A DNA stretch of 64,000 nucleotides from the NCBI RefSeq assembly GCF_001187505.1, contig NZ_CP012150.1, positions 5,242,048-5,306,047 of the forward strand, written 5' to 3'. The notes under the pieces are model-generated. The model saw nothing but the letters and a program-made list of their open reading frames with translations. It was not told the origin of the DNA and did not search any database. Made by a program: the position numbers and the translations under genes. This DNA comes from Mycolicibacterium goodii (GTDB lineage Bacteria > Actinomycetota > Actinomycetes > Mycobacteriales > Mycobacteriaceae). Below, piece after piece: positions 22,013 through 33,376 of the stretch. Within the stretch, counting starts at the first letter, position 1, and every line of letters begins with the position of its first letter.

Positions 22013-22035
22013 TTTACAATCCGGCTGAGCGTAAA
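22013..22035. promoter_or_regulatory. Candidate operator/promoter upstream of the GntR operon
   Basis: The arms TTTAC and GTAAA (22013-22017, 22031-22035) form an inverted repeat in the 203-bp gap 21868-22070, with a TAAATT -10-like hexamer on the minus strand (22012-22017). It may be the GntR site, but the arms are short. I see nothing else in this gap. Confidence 0.3.
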
Positions 22036-22070
22036 TCTGCCGTGCCCGCCGTAGGCCCGACGCCCCTCTC

Positions 22071-23402
22071 TCAGCCTGCCACCACGTGGTGCACACCGTG
22101 TGGAAGCGGGACATGTTGCACTGCAGTCAATCCCGGATCGTCGTCCGATCCGACGCGGTACACCTGCAGCCCGGAGCCGCGGCCGCCGGGCCCACCCTCG
22201 AACACGGTCGCGATGAAGTACCGTCCGGTGGAATCGAATGCGCCGCCCTCTGGCAGGACGCCGTCGAGGCGGTAGTCGCCGACCTTGCTCAGCGCACCGG
22301 TGTCGCCGTCGAGTCGCAGCAGACTGACCGTCGCGTGGTCGTCGTGCAGCGGCGACCCGGCGGGCACGGCGGTGCCGCGCATGTTCACCGTGGCCACCCA
22401 TCGGCCGTCCGGGCTGATCGCCAACCCTTCCGCCGACTTGTCGGATTGCGCGGTGCCGATCTTCTGCGGTTGATCCGTGCCGGGCTCACCCATCCGGATC
22501 ACGCTGAGCGTGGAGCGATCGCCGGGCAACCGCTTGTCCAGGTCCGTCGCAGTGAGGTCGCGGCCCCAGTCCGACGTCAGATAGTGGCGTCCGTCGGGGG
22601 TGAACCGGCCCACGAACGGATCCACCCCGGTGCTGACGGGTTCGCCCCATGGGCGAACGCCGGGCCGGCCGGCAATGGTGGTGTCAACCGTGAAGAAGGC
22701 GACCCGGTTCTGGCTGTCGATGTTCACCGCCAGGGCACGGCCGCTCGGATGCCAGTGCACGTTGGTCGCAGTGACGCCGCCGCGTGCGTTGTCGGCTTCG
22801 CCGTCCGTCCCGGGGTGTATCCCGAGGTCGGCCAGATCGAATTCCTCCACCGCGCCGAATCCGTCCGGTGTCCACCGAACGAGTTGCAGCAGCGAGGCCT
22901 GCGCCGTATTCGACACCACCGCGACGTGACTGCCGTCCGGATGTACGGCGAGCGCCTCGGGTGATGGCGCGATCGTGGTGACGTCGCCGATCGCCGGGTC
23001 CTGCCAGTTCGAGAGGTCGACCGCAAAGAGCCGGTCCCCGGCGGCCAGTTGCTGGGCCGTGGTTTCGCCGGGGTTGCGGGGCCTGAGTCGTTCGGTCACG
23101 AATGCTGTTGTGCCGTCCGGTGATAACGCGAGGACTTCCGGCGCGGCGGTCACCGAGTTCGACACCTCGACCTGCGCGGTGGTCACGGCGCCATCGTGCA
23201 CGCTGACGGTGCTCAACAGGTCTCGATGGCCCGCCGAGGCGGGAGCCAGGATGCCGTCGGCATAGGTACTCGCCAGATGGTCGCCGTCGGAGAGCGTGAC
23301 AAGACGTTCGATCGTGACCGCCGACTCGCCTTCGGGCGGATTCGCGCAGGCAACGGCGACGACGGCGGTCAAACAGATGGCAAAGGGGCGCAGTGCGGTC
23401 AT
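22071..23402 (-). CDS. Secreted lipoprotein with a beta-propeller
   Basis: This 443-residue protein begins with a signal peptide ending in VAVAC, a lipobox-like site. It then has repeated blades with the pattern LAVHPDGSHVAVV, LALSPDGTTAFV, FTPDGRHYLTS and LAISPDGRWVATV, typical of a YVTN/lactonase-like propeller. No catalytic residues are clear. It is divergent from a LysR regulator with a 77-bp shared promoter region, so that regulator probably controls it. Confidence 0.75.
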   Translation of the reverse strand: MTALRPFAICLTAVVAVACANPPEGESAVTIERLVTLSDGDHLASTYADGILAPASAGHRDLLSTVSVHDGAVTTAQVEVSNSVTAAPEVLALSPDGTTAFVTERLRPRNPGETTAQQLAAGDRLFAVDLSNWQDPAIGDVTTIAPSPEALAVHPDGSHVAVVSNTAQASLLQLVRWTPDGFGAVEEFDLADLGIHPGTDGEADNARGGVTATNVHWHPSGRALAVNIDSQNRVAFFTVDTTIAGRPGVRPWGEPVSTGVDPFVGRFTPDGRHYLTSDWGRDLTATDLDKRLPGDRSTLSVIRMGEPGTDQPQKIGTAQSDKSAEGLAISPDGRWVATVNMRGTAVPAGSPLHDDHATVSLLRLDGDTGALSKVGDYRLDGVLPEGGAFDSTGRYFIATVFEGGPGGRGSGLQVYRVGSDDDPGLTAVQHVPLPHGVHHVVAG

Positions 23403-23423
23403 GCCACCAGCCTCGGCCCTTGC

Positions 23424-23436
23424 TGATTCAGTATCA
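23424..23436. promoter_or_regulatory. LysR-type T-N11-A palindrome
   Basis: TGAT-TCAGT-ATCA is a perfect interrupted palindrome of the LysR T-N11-A form between the divergent propeller and lysR-type genes. It is the likely binding site of the LysR protein. Confidence 0.55.
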
Positions 23437-23479
23437 ATCGGTAGTTCAAGGCCTGTGATAGGCAGATACGATCACCGGC

Positions 23480-24367
23480 ATGGACTTGCGTTCGGTCGAG
23501 TGCTTCATCCGCGTGGCCGAAACGCTGCATTTCGGCCGGGCGGCCACCGATTTGCACCTGAGCCAGCCGGCACTGAGCCAACGCATCCGCACGCTGGAGC
23601 GCGATGTCGGCGCGACGCTGTTCGATCGCGACCGTCGCGGTGTCCGATTGACTGCCGCCGGGCAGGCCTTCCTCGCGCCTGCCCGCGCCATGCTGGCCCA
23701 CGGCGCACACGGCATCGACGTCGCCAGGCGGGCCGAACAAGGCAGGCACGGGCGTCTCCGTCTCGGCTTCACCGTCGTGGCGTCCTACACCCGCTTACCG
23801 CGGGCCGTGCAGCGGTTCCGCAGTGCCTTTCCGGACGTCACCATCGATCTGCTCGAGGTCAACTCCCCCGCACTCGAAGAGGCGCTCGACCGCGGCCAGA
23901 TCGACGTCGGCGTGCTGCATCCTCCGTTGGGGTTGGCGCAGTTGCGGTATCAGGAACTTCCCGAAGAACCACTCGTGCTGGCGTTGCCGACCGACCATCC
24001 ACTGTGCGGGCACCCGACGATCGGTTTCGAAGATCTGGCCGGTGAGGCGTTGTTGGCCGCGCCGCGAAGCGTCGGTCCGGTGCTGTTCGACAGACTCGTC
24101 GGCTGCTTCCGCAGCGCCGGGGTGGAACCCGACATCGTGCAGGAAGCCACCCCAGTGACGACGCTCGCCGGCCTCGTCGCCGCGGGCGCAGGCATCGGCT
24201 TCGTCACTCGCGGCGTGGCGGCGGCCAGTCGGCCGGGCGTCGTGTTCCGCGAAGTGGTTGGGGCGCCCGGGATTCCGATGGCGATCGCCTGGACCGCTCC
24301 GGAGCCTGCGCCGACGGCCCTGCGGTTTCTCGACGTCGTCGACGAGGTGTGGCGAGACCCTCAGTAA
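23480..24367 (+). CDS. LysR-family transcriptional regulator
   Basis: This 295-residue protein has the LysR N-terminal helix-turn-helix (FGRAATDLHLSQPALSQRI, about residues 17-35) and a periplasmic-binding-like effector domain. A TACGAT -10-like element lies 9 bases before the ATG. It is divergent from the propeller lipoprotein, and its own stop faces nusB. The effector is unknown. Confidence 0.9.
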   Translation: MDLRSVECFIRVAETLHFGRAATDLHLSQPALSQRIRTLERDVGATLFDRDRRGVRLTAAGQAFLAPARAMLAHGAHGIDVARRAEQGRHGRLRLGFTVVASYTRLPRAVQRFRSAFPDVTIDLLEVNSPALEEALDRGQIDVGVLHPPLGLAQLRYQELPEEPLVLALPTDHPLCGHPTIGFEDLAGEALLAAPRSVGPVLFDRLVGCFRSAGVEPDIVQEATPVTTLAGLVAAGAGIGFVTRGVAAASRPGVVFREVVGAPGIPMAIAWTAPEPAPTALRFLDVVDEVWRDPQ

Positions 24368-24414
24368 CCCGGAGCCGGCGCAATGGGCGCAGGTCCATGA
24401 CGCCGCGCCGTCGG

Positions 24415-24897
24415 TCAGCTTTCCGGTGTTCCCGCGCCCCGCACGGCCTGCGACGCCGCCCTGATCTGGGGCGTCACGAGCATCACCTGTCCGAGCACCC
24501 CGTTGACGAACCCGGGCGACTCATCGGTGGAGAGCTCCTTGGCCAACTCGACCGCTTCGTCCACGGCGACCGGTTCGGGTACGTCCTCGGCGTGCAGCAA
24601 CTCCCACACCGCGACGCGCAGGATCGCCCGGTCCACGGCGGGCAGGCGCTCCAGCGTCCAGCCCTGCAGGTGGGCCGAGATCAGGTCGTCGATGTGGGCG
24701 GCGTGTTCGGTGACCCCGCGGGCCACCGACACGGTGTACGGGTTGAGCGGGGCGACGTCGTCCTGATCCTCGGCGAGCGCGGCTCGCGAATCGGCAACCG
24801 CCTCGGGTGTCAGGCCGCGCGCCTCCGCCTCGAACAGCAGGTCGACAGCGCGTTTGCGGGCCTGGTGACGGCCCCGGTCACCACGACGGTCAGGCAT
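24415..24897 (-). CDS. nusB: Transcription antitermination factor NusB
   Basis: This 160-residue, mostly helical RNA-binding protein acts with NusE/S10 in antitermination of rRNA transcription. It has the family pattern [18 protein letters not shown] near the N-terminus, [13 protein letters not shown] in the middle and [12 protein letters not shown] near residue 135. It overlaps efp by 8 bases. Confidence 0.95.
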   Translation of the reverse strand: MPDRRGDRGRHQARKRAVDLLFEAEARGLTPEAVADSRAALAEDQDDVAPLNPYTVSVARGVTEHAAHIDDLISAHLQGWTLERLPAVDRAILRVAVWELLHAEDVPEPVAVDEAVELAKELSTDESPGFVNGVLGQVMLVTPQIRAASQAVRGAGTPES

Positions 24898-25453
24898 TCA
24901 CCCGGCCCAGGTAGCTGCCGTCGCGGGTGTCGACCTTGAGCCGGTCGCCGGTGTTGATGAACAGCGGCACCTGGATCTCGGCACCGGTCTCCACGGTGGC
25001 CGGCTTGGTGCCCGCGCTGGACCGGTCGCCCTGCAGGCCCGGCTCGGTGTGGGTGACCTCGAGCTCGACCGACACCGGCAGTTCGAGGTACAGCGGGGTG
25101 CCGTCGTGGAACGCGATCTGCACCGGCATGCTCTCCAGCAGGAAGTCGGCGAGCCGGCCGACCAGCGACTCGGGCAGCGGATGCTGCTCGAAGTCCTCGG
25201 AGTCCATGAACACGAAATCGCTGCCGTCGCGGTACAGATAGGTGGCGTCGCGGCGGTCCACGGTCGCGGTTTCGACCTTCACACCGGCGTTGTAGGTCTT
25301 GTCGACCACCTTGCCGGACACCACATTCTTGAGCTTCGTCCGCACGAACGCAGGGCCCTTACCCGGCTTGACGTGCTGAAATTCGACGATCTGCCACAGT
25401 TGCCCGTCGATCTGGAGGACGAGTCCGTTCTTGAAGTCGGCAGTCGATGCCAT
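24890..25453 (-). CDS. efp: Translation elongation factor P
   Basis: Relieves ribosome stalling at proline runs. The 187-residue protein has the KOW-like first domain with the tip motif PGKGPAF (the Lys is the site that reaches the peptidyl-transferase centre) and two OB domains ending in the signature [10 protein letters not shown]. The open frame reaches further upstream, but ATG 25453 ([10 protein letters not shown]) fits the family. No modification enzyme gene (epmA, ymfI) is nearby. Confidence 0.96.
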   Translation of the reverse strand: MASTADFKNGLVLQIDGQLWQIVEFQHVKPGKGPAFVRTKLKNVVSGKVVDKTYNAGVKVETATVDRRDATYLYRDGSDFVFMDSEDFEQHPLPESLVGRLADFLLESMPVQIAFHDGTPLYLELPVSVELEVTHTEPGLQGDRSSAGTKPATVETGAEIQVPLFINTGDRLKVDTRDGSYLGRVNA

Positions 25454-25478
25454 GGTCGGTGTAGCTCCTAGCTTTCTG

Positions 25479-26615
25479 TCACACGATGGCCAGTTCCTTG
25501 GGGAACCGGGTAAGCAGTTCAGGTGCGGCGTCGCTGATGTTGTGCGCGAATCCGTCCACGACACCCTCGGCGCTTGCACCGCCGGGCACCACCAGTGTGT
25601 CCTCGATCCGGACACCGCCGCGGCCCGGCAGGTACACACCAGGCTCCACGGTCACCGCAGAGCCAGCAAGCAGTGTACCGGCGGCGACGGAGTTGACTCC
25701 CGGCGCTTCATGGATCTGCAGTCCGACGCCGTGGCCCAGGCCGTGGTTGAAGTACTCACCGTACCCGGCGTCGACGATCACCTGGCGCGCGGCCGCGTCG
25801 ACCGCCTTGAGTTCGACACCGGGCGCCACCGCGTCGCAGCCCGCCGCCTGGGAGGTCGCCACCAGTTCGTACAGGTCGAGTTGCCACTGCTCGGCCCGGC
25901 CCAGGATGAACGTGCGGGTCATGTCGGAGTGATAACCCGACACCAGTGCGCCGAAGTCGATCTTGACGAAGTCACCGGCCTGCAGGACCGCGTCGGTGGG
26001 CCGGTGGTGCGGTATCGCCGAGTTCGCGCCGGTGGCCACGATGGTCTCGAAGGACGGGCCGTCGGCGCCGTGGTCGAGCATGAGCGATTCCAGGTCGCGT
26101 CGCACCTGGATCTCGGTGCGCCCGGGCCGCAGCCCGCCGCGTCGCAGCAGATCGGTCAGCGCGGCGTCGGCGGCCTCACAGGCCAGCCGCAGCATCGCGA
26201 TCTCGCCGGCGTCCTTGACCTCCCGCAGCGCCTCGACGGTGCCCGCGGCCCGGACCAGTTCCAGGTTCTCGCCGGCGGCCTCGGTCAATGCCCGGTGGGC
26301 TTCCACGGTCACCACATGGCTCTCGAAGCCGAGACGACGCACCCCCTCGGCGGCCCCGCGGGCCACCAGGTGCGGGCCGCAGGCCCGCTCGATGGCCACC
26401 TCGGCGTCCGGGGCCTGCTGCGCAGCCTGGGTGCGATAACGCCCGTCGGTGGCCAGAACCGGTGTGGCGTCGCCGACACGGATCAGCAGTGCCGCATTGG
26501 ATCCGGTGAATCCGGACAGGTAACGCACGTTGACCAGGTCGGTCACGAGCATGGCGTCGAGATCCGCGGCGGCCAGGCGCTGCCGTAGCCGCTCCCTGCG
26601 CTGGGAAATAGTCAC
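25479..26615 (-). CDS. pepQ: Xaa-Pro aminopeptidase/dipeptidase, M24 family
   Basis: Cleaves X-Pro peptides. The 378-residue protein has a creatinase-like N-domain and a pita-bread M24 domain with metal ligands in [36 protein letters not shown] and RIEDT. The start is GTG. It lies 25 bases before efp, as in other actinobacteria (pepQ-efp-nusB). A short gap of 33 bases separates it from the divergent membrane gene. Confidence 0.93.
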   Translation of the reverse strand: MTISQRRERLRQRLAAADLDAMLVTDLVNVRYLSGFTGSNAALLIRVGDATPVLATDGRYRTQAAQQAPDAEVAIERACGPHLVARGAAEGVRRLGFESHVVTVEAHRALTEAAGENLELVRAAGTVEALREVKDAGEIAMLRLACEAADAALTDLLRRGGLRPGRTEIQVRRDLESLMLDHGADGPSFETIVATGANSAIPHHRPTDAVLQAGDFVKIDFGALVSGYHSDMTRTFILGRAEQWQLDLYELVATSQAAGCDAVAPGVELKAVDAAARQVIVDAGYGEYFNHGLGHGVGLQIHEAPGVNSVAAGTLLAGSAVTVEPGVYLPGRGGVRIEDTLVVPGGASAEGVVDGFAHNISDAAPELLTRFPKELAIV

Positions 26616-26648
26616 GGTGTGTGACGCTACTCGCTACGCTGTGCCCCC

Positions 26649-27227
26649 ATGAGCAAGTGGTTACTGCGCGGAGTGGTGTTCGCAACGGCGATGGTCATCG
26701 TGCGCCTGCTACAGGGAGCACTGGTCAACGCCTCGCCGGGCAACGCCATCTGGTTCAGCACCGGGCTGCTGGTCCTGTACTCGATCGGCGTTGCGGTATG
26801 GGGGCTCGTCGACGGGCGCGGCGACGCGCGCAGCAACCCCGACCCGGATCGCCGTGCCGACCTTGCGATGACCTGGCTGGTGGCCGGTCTGGCCGCGGGC
26901 ATCCTCAGCGGCGCGGTGTCGTGGTTCATCGGGCTGTTCTACAAGAGCATCTACACCGAGGCCCTGCTCAACGAGGTCACCACGTTCGCCGCGTTCACCG
27001 CGCTGCTGACCTTCCTGGTGGCCGTCGCGGGTGTGACGATCGGCCGCTGGACGGTCGACCGCAAGGCGCCGCCGGTCACCCGCACCCGCCACGGACTGGC
27101 CGCCGAGGAGAACACCGACACCGACGTGTTCGCCGCGGTGACCGCCAACGGTGCGCAGGAGCATACCGGGCAGACCACCGACACCACGCCGACCACCGAG
27201 TACCCGGACCGGCCGCAGCCGAGCTGA
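26649..27227 (+). CDS. Conserved four-helix membrane protein (Rv2536-like, B-4DMT family)
   Basis: This 192-residue protein has four predicted membrane helices (about residues 5-25, 33-55, 78-100, 112-135) and a polar, Thr-rich C-terminal tail. Family members are called B-4DMT transporters, but the substrate is unknown. It is divergent from pepQ and convergent with aroB, with a shared hairpin between. Confidence 0.8.
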   Translation: MSKWLLRGVVFATAMVIVRLLQGALVNASPGNAIWFSTGLLVLYSIGVAVWGLVDGRGDARSNPDPDRRADLAMTWLVAGLAAGILSGAVSWFIGLFYKSIYTEALLNEVTTFAAFTALLTFLVAVAGVTIGRWTVDRKAPPVTRTRHGLAAEENTDTDVFAAVTANGAQEHTGQTTDTTPTTEYPDRPQPS

Positions 27228-27247
27228 ATTCGCCGAAAAGCGTTGCG

Positions 27248-29086
<1,839 letters not shown>

Positions 29087-29087
<1 letters not shown>

Positions 29088-30295
29088 CAGCTCGAAGCCC
29101 GCGCCGCCGGTTCGCGTTCGGCGACGGCACGCAGGTAGGCATCGATGTTGGCCCTGGTCTCGGCCAGCGAATCCCCACCGAACTTCTCCAGCGCGGCACG
29201 CGCCAGCACCAGCGCCACCATGGTCTCGACGACCACACCGGCGGCGGGCACGGCACACACGTCCGACCGCTGATGGATCGCGACGGCCTCCTCGCCGCTG
29301 GCCATGTCGACGGTGGCCAGTGCGCGCGGCACCGTCGAGATCGGTTTCATCGCGGCACGCACCCGCAGCGGCTGGCCGTTGGTCATCCCGCCCTCGAGGC
29401 CGCCGGCGCGGTTGGTCGAGCGCAGCACACCGCCGGGACCGGGGTACATCTCGTCGTGGGCGACGCTGCCGCGGCGGCGCGCGGTCTCGAAACCGTCGCC
29501 GATCTCCACGCCCTTGATCGCCTGGATGCTCATCACGGCCGCGGCCAACTGGCTGTCGAGCCGGTTCTCGCCACTGGTGAACGAGCCGAGCCCCACCGGC
29601 AGGCCGTCGGCGACGACCTCGACGACCCCGCCGAGGGTGTCGCCGTCACGCTTGGCGGCCTCGATCTCGGCGATCATGAGTTCCTCCGACGCCTTGTCGA
29701 ACGCGCGCACCGGGCTGTCGTCGATGGCGGCGAGATCCGAGAACTGCGGCGCCGGACCGTCATAGGGTTTCGACGCGCCGATCGAGATGACGTGCGAAAC
29801 CACCTCGACGCCGAGCGCCGCCCGCAGGAACGCGCGCGCCACGGTGCCCGCGGCGACGCGCGCGGCGGTCTCGCGGGCGCTGGCGCGTTCGAGCACCGGT
29901 CGCGCATCGTCGAAGCCGTACTTGAGCATGCCTGCGTAGTCGGCGTGCCCGGGGCGCGGACGGGTCAGCGGCGCGTTGCGCGCGACGTCCAACTCGGCCG
30001 GGTCGACCGGGTCCGGGGACATCACGGTCTCCCACTTCGGCCACTCGGTGTTGCCGATCTCGATCGCGATCGGGCCGCCCAGCGTGCGACCGTGCCGGAC
30101 CCCGGCCAGCATGGTGATTTGATCCTGCTCGAACTTCATCCGGGCGCCGCGGCCGTAGCCGAGGCGGCGCCGCTTGAGCTGCGCCCCGATCTCCTCGGAA
30201 GTGATGGGCACGCCGGCCACCATCCCTTCGAGCATGGCCACCAGGGCGCGGCCGTGGGATTCACCAGCTGTGGTCCAACGCAACACGGGTGCCAT
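29087..30295 (-). CDS. aroC: Chorismate synthase
   Basis: Makes chorismate from EPSP using reduced FMN. The 402-residue protein has the three family signatures: GESHGRALV near the start, then the [21 protein letters not shown] region (residues of about 125-145) and the late [15 protein letters not shown] motif. The start is ATG 30295, and the GTG three codons later also fits the family. It is first of aroC-aroK-aroB. Confidence 0.96.
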
Positions 30296-30346
30296 TCTCC
30301 CACGTCGGGTTTTGCAGAAAGAAATCCGTGCCGGCCGGGGCTTTGT

Positions 30347-30814
30347 TCACAGCAGCACCAGCCCGACCGCCGCGGCCGAGGCCACGCACATCGACGGGCC
30401 GTGCGGAACCGTCGTCGCCCCGCGGACCGCGGCGCCGAGCGCCACGGCCCCGGTGAGCAGCGGCGCCCCCAGCGCCGCGAGCCACCACACGTCGGGGCCG
30501 AACATGCCGGTCAATGCGCCCAGCCCGACCGCGAGTTTGACGTCGCCGCCGCCCAGCGAACGCGGCGAGAGCAGATGCGCGGCGAGGTACACCGCGCTCA
30601 GGGCCGCCGCGCCTGCCAGTGCGGCGGGCCCGCGGCCCGCGGCGGTGGCGCCGATGAGGACGAGCACCGCGCCGGGCAGCGTGAGCCAGTTCGGCAGGCG
30701 GCGATGCCGCAGGTCGTATCCGGACAGGGTGATCAGCCAGGCGGCCACCAGCACCGCTGCGCCGTACCCCGCGACGCCGGAATCGGCGGGAAAATCGCCG
30801 AGCGGCAGGACCAT
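30347..30814 (-). CDS. A24-family prepilin peptidase (protease domain only)
   Basis: This 155-residue membrane protein has about five helices and the two aspartates of type IV prepilin peptidases, in YDLRHRRLPN and GGGDVKLAVG. The N-terminal methylase domain of PilD is missing, as in the mycobacterial Rv2551c family. It may process Flp/Tad-type pilins encoded elsewhere. It lies 9 bases downstream of aroE. Confidence 0.85.
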   Translation of the reverse strand: MVLPLGDFPADSGVAGYGAAVLVAAWLITLSGYDLRHRRLPNWLTLPGAVLVLIGATAAGRGPAALAGAAALSAVYLAAHLLSPRSLGGGDVKLAVGLGALTGMFGPDVWWLAALGAPLLTGAVALGAAVRGATTVPHGPSMCVASAAAVGLVLL

Positions 30815-30823
30815 CCTCCGAGG

Positions 30824-31632
30824 CTAAGGCTGCCCCAGCGCCGCTCTCATCGCCTCTTTGGGCGCCGGCATTCCGGTGAACAGTTCGACCTGGGCGTAGG
30901 CCTGGTTCAGCAGCATCTGCAGACCGCTGATCACCTCGCCGCCCGCGGCCGCGACCGCGGCGGCCAGCGGGGTCGGCCACGGGTTGTAGATCGCGTCGAG
31001 CAACCGCGGCACCGCAGCGAGGGTGGACGCGTGGGCCGCGGCGGCGTCGGCGGGGATGGTGCTGACCGCCGCGCCGGCCTGTGCGACCGCGTCGGCCAGC
31101 GCGGGTCCGGTGATGTCGCACCAGTCGCTGTGCACGCCGCAGCGGGCCGCCAGGTCCATCAGGGCGGCGGCCTTGTCGGCGTTGCGCGCGACGATCGTGA
31201 TGCGCTGGACGCCGAGTTCGGCGAGGCCGACGACGGCCGCGGGCGCGGTGCCGCCGGAGCCGATGACGAGCGCGGCATCACCCGCGGTGCCGAGCGCGCC
31301 GACCACACCGTCGACGTCGGTGTTGTCCGCACGCCACCGCCGGTGTCGGTGCGCACCAGGGTGTTGGCCGAACCGACCAGCTGGGCGCGGTCGGTGTGCT
31401 GGTCGGCGAACTGCAACGCGGCGAACTTGCCCGGCATCGTGACCGAGAACCCGACCCATTCCGGCCCGACGCTCTCGACCAGACCGGGCAGTTGTTCGCC
31501 GGTGCACTCGATGCGCTCGTAGGTCCAGTCGGTCAGGCCGAGGGCGCGGTAGGCCGCCAGGTGCAGCTGCGGGGACCGCGAGTGGGCGATCGGTGAGCCG
31601 AGGACGGCCGCCTTGCGGGGCTCACCTGGCAC
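30824..31632 (-). pseudogene. aroE: Shikimate dehydrogenase, interrupted by a 1-base frameshift
   Basis: The N-terminal half is read in one frame (from GTG 31632: LGSPIAHSRSPQLH, VTMPGK, GSANTLVRTDTGG). The C-terminal half is in the next frame (ADNTDVDGVV, VIGSGGTAPAA, SGLQMLLNQAYAQVE). Joined, they give a full-length AroE. One base, most likely a G of a GGG run on the minus strand, is missing at about 31336-31341. Everything else is intact, and aroE is the shikimate dehydrogenase of an otherwise complete aroBKC set. I therefore think a sequencing error or recent mutation is more likely than a dead gene. The start overlaps mltG by 11 bases. Confidence 0.85.
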
Positions 31633-32866
31633 TGTCGAGGACACCGTTGTGTTGTGCGATCTCGATGTTGGCCAGGTGCTGCTCGTAGTCACGGGTGAAC
31701 AGCGTGGTGCCCTGCATGTCGATGGTGACGAAGTACAGCCAGTCCCCCGGCTCGGGATGCTCGGCGGAGCCCAGCGCGTCGGTACCCGGTGAGCAGATCG
31801 GTGTGCGCGGCAGCCCCTCGGAGGCGTAGGTATTCCACGGGGTCACCTGCGCGCGGTCGGCGTCGGTGGTGGCGACCTCCTGGCGGTCCAGCGAGTAGTT
31901 CACCGTCGAGTCGAATTCGAGTTTGCGGTGCTCGGCCAGGCGGTTGTAGATCACCCGCGCGACCTTCGAGAAGTCCTGCGGTTTCGATTCCCGCTGCACC
32001 AGGGAGGCGACCGTGAGGATCTCGTAGGGCGACATCTTCATCGCGGCGGCCGTGTCGAGCAGACCGCTGCTGGTGTACACCGCGGCACTGGCCGCGATCA
32101 GGTTGGCCAGGATGTCCTGCGCCGAGGCGTCGGGGTCGATGTTCCAGGTGCCAGGGGCGATCAGCCCTTCCAGGCGCCGGTGGTCGGCACCCATGGCGGC
32201 CACCGGCTGCGTCGCCCATGGCGGCACCGACAGCGCCGCGGGGGGTACCGAACCGGCCGCCGCGCGCAGGTCCTCCACGGGTACGCAACGCTTCTCGCCG
32301 TCGAGTTCCACGCACGACGCCTGTGAGATCAGGCTGAAGATCCCGTCGGTGACGGCGTTGGTCTTCACGTCGGCGATGTCGTCGAGCTGCCGCCCCTCGG
32401 GGATGGTCAGTTTGCCGACCCGGTTCTGCGGATCCGCAAGCCGCTCAACGGCATTCGCCGCGGGAATCTCGGTGCGCACCTTGTAGAAGCCGGGCTGGAT
32501 CGCCGAGATGGCATCGTTGCCCTGCGCGGCCTCGACGAACGACTTGACGGTCGCGATCACCTTGTTCTCCACCAGCGTCTCGCCGATCGCGGTGGTGGAG
32601 TCGCCGTCGTGCACCTGGATCACCACGTCGGCCACACCGTCGCCGGCGTAGTCGTTGGTGCTGCCCGACATGCTGTGCCACAGTTTGGATCCGAGGAAGA
32701 CCGCACCGACGGCCACCACGATCAGCAGCGCCAGCGACAGGGCCCGCGTCAGCCGGCGCTTGCGGTCGTTGCGGGCCTTGCGCGCCCGCTCGGCCCGGCT
32801 CATCCCGCGACGTGGTGGTCCCACCGCGACCGGCCGCGCCCGCTCGGCACCCCAGTCCTCAGCCAT
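31622..32866 (-). CDS. mltG: Endolytic murein transglycosylase MltG (YceG)
   Basis: Cuts nascent peptidoglycan and so limits glycan length. The 414-residue protein has a basic cytoplasmic N-terminus, one membrane helix (about residues 41-60), a LysM-like middle domain and the YceG catalytic domain with the Glu in VQRESK. The [17 protein letters not shown] and LYFVT motifs follow. It overlaps ruvX by 8 bases and aroE by 11. Confidence 0.93.
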   Translation of the reverse strand: MAEDWGAERARPVAVGPPRRGMSRAERARKARNDRKRRLTRALSLALLIVVAVGAVFLGSKLWHSMSGSTNDYAGDGVADVVIQVHDGDSTTAIGETLVENKVIATVKSFVEAAQGNDAISAIQPGFYKVRTEIPAANAVERLADPQNRVGKLTIPEGRQLDDIADVKTNAVTDGIFSLISQASCVELDGEKRCVPVEDLRAAAGSVPPAALSVPPWATQPVAAMGADHRRLEGLIAPGTWNIDPDASAQDILANLIAASAAVYTSSGLLDTAAAMKMSPYEILTVASLVQRESKPQDFSKVARVIYNRLAEHRKLEFDSTVNYSLDRQEVATTDADRAQVTPWNTYASEGLPRTPICSPGTDALGSAEHPEPGDWLYFVTIDMQGTTLFTRDYEQHLANIEIAQHNGVLDSAR

Positions 32867-33371
32867 CCGTGCCCTCTCTGCGTGCGGCCAGTGCCGCGCG
32901 CCGCTGATCGAGCCAGCCCTGCAGGATTCCCACCGCGGCTACCTGGTCGATCACGGCTTTCTGTCCTCTTGCCCGTACTCCCGCTTCGCGCAACGACCGT
33001 TGCGCTGACACAGTAGTGAGCCGCTCGTCGGCCAGCCGCACCGGTGTCGGTGCGATCCGCCGCGCGAGTTGCTCGGCCACGTCGACGGCGTCGTGGGCCG
33101 ACGCGCTCGCCCGATCGCCGAGTGTCCGTGGCAGACCGACGATCACCTCGACCGCCTGGTACTCCTCCACCAGCGCCGTGAGCCGGCGCATGTGCTTGCC
33201 GGTCCTGTCGCGTTTGTCCCGGGCGACGGTTTCCACCGGGGTGGCCAGGATGCCGTCGGGATCGCTGCACGCGACGCCGATGCGGACGGTGCCGACATCG
33301 ATGCCGATCCGTCGACCGCGGCCTGGATCGTCCGCTCCGGGACGGTCAGGCAGCCTGTCGTCGGTGCCCAT
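32859..33371 (-). CDS. ruvX: RuvX/YqgF-family putative Holliday junction resolvase or RNase
   Basis: This 170-residue RNase H-fold protein has [17 protein letters not shown] (about residues 21-37), VGLPRTLGD, the catalytic Glu in [10 protein letters not shown] and the Asp in [10 protein letters not shown]. Family members process the 16S rRNA 5' end or Holliday junctions. It lies between alaS (5-base gap) and mltG, as in many bacteria. Confidence 0.92.
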   Translation of the reverse strand: MGTDDRLPDRPGADDPGRGRRIGIDVGTVRIGVACSDPDGILATPVETVARDKRDRTGKHMRRLTALVEEYQAVEVIVGLPRTLGDRASASAHDAVDVAEQLARRIAPTPVRLADERLTTVSAQRSLREAGVRARGQKAVIDQVAAVGILQGWLDQRRAALAARREGTDG

Positions 33372-33376
33372 CCGAG

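Noticed and set aside
31159..31632. Programmed frameshift in aroE
   Set aside because: There is no slippery heptamer or downstream pseudoknot pattern, and orthologues are read in one frame. A missing base in a G run is simpler.
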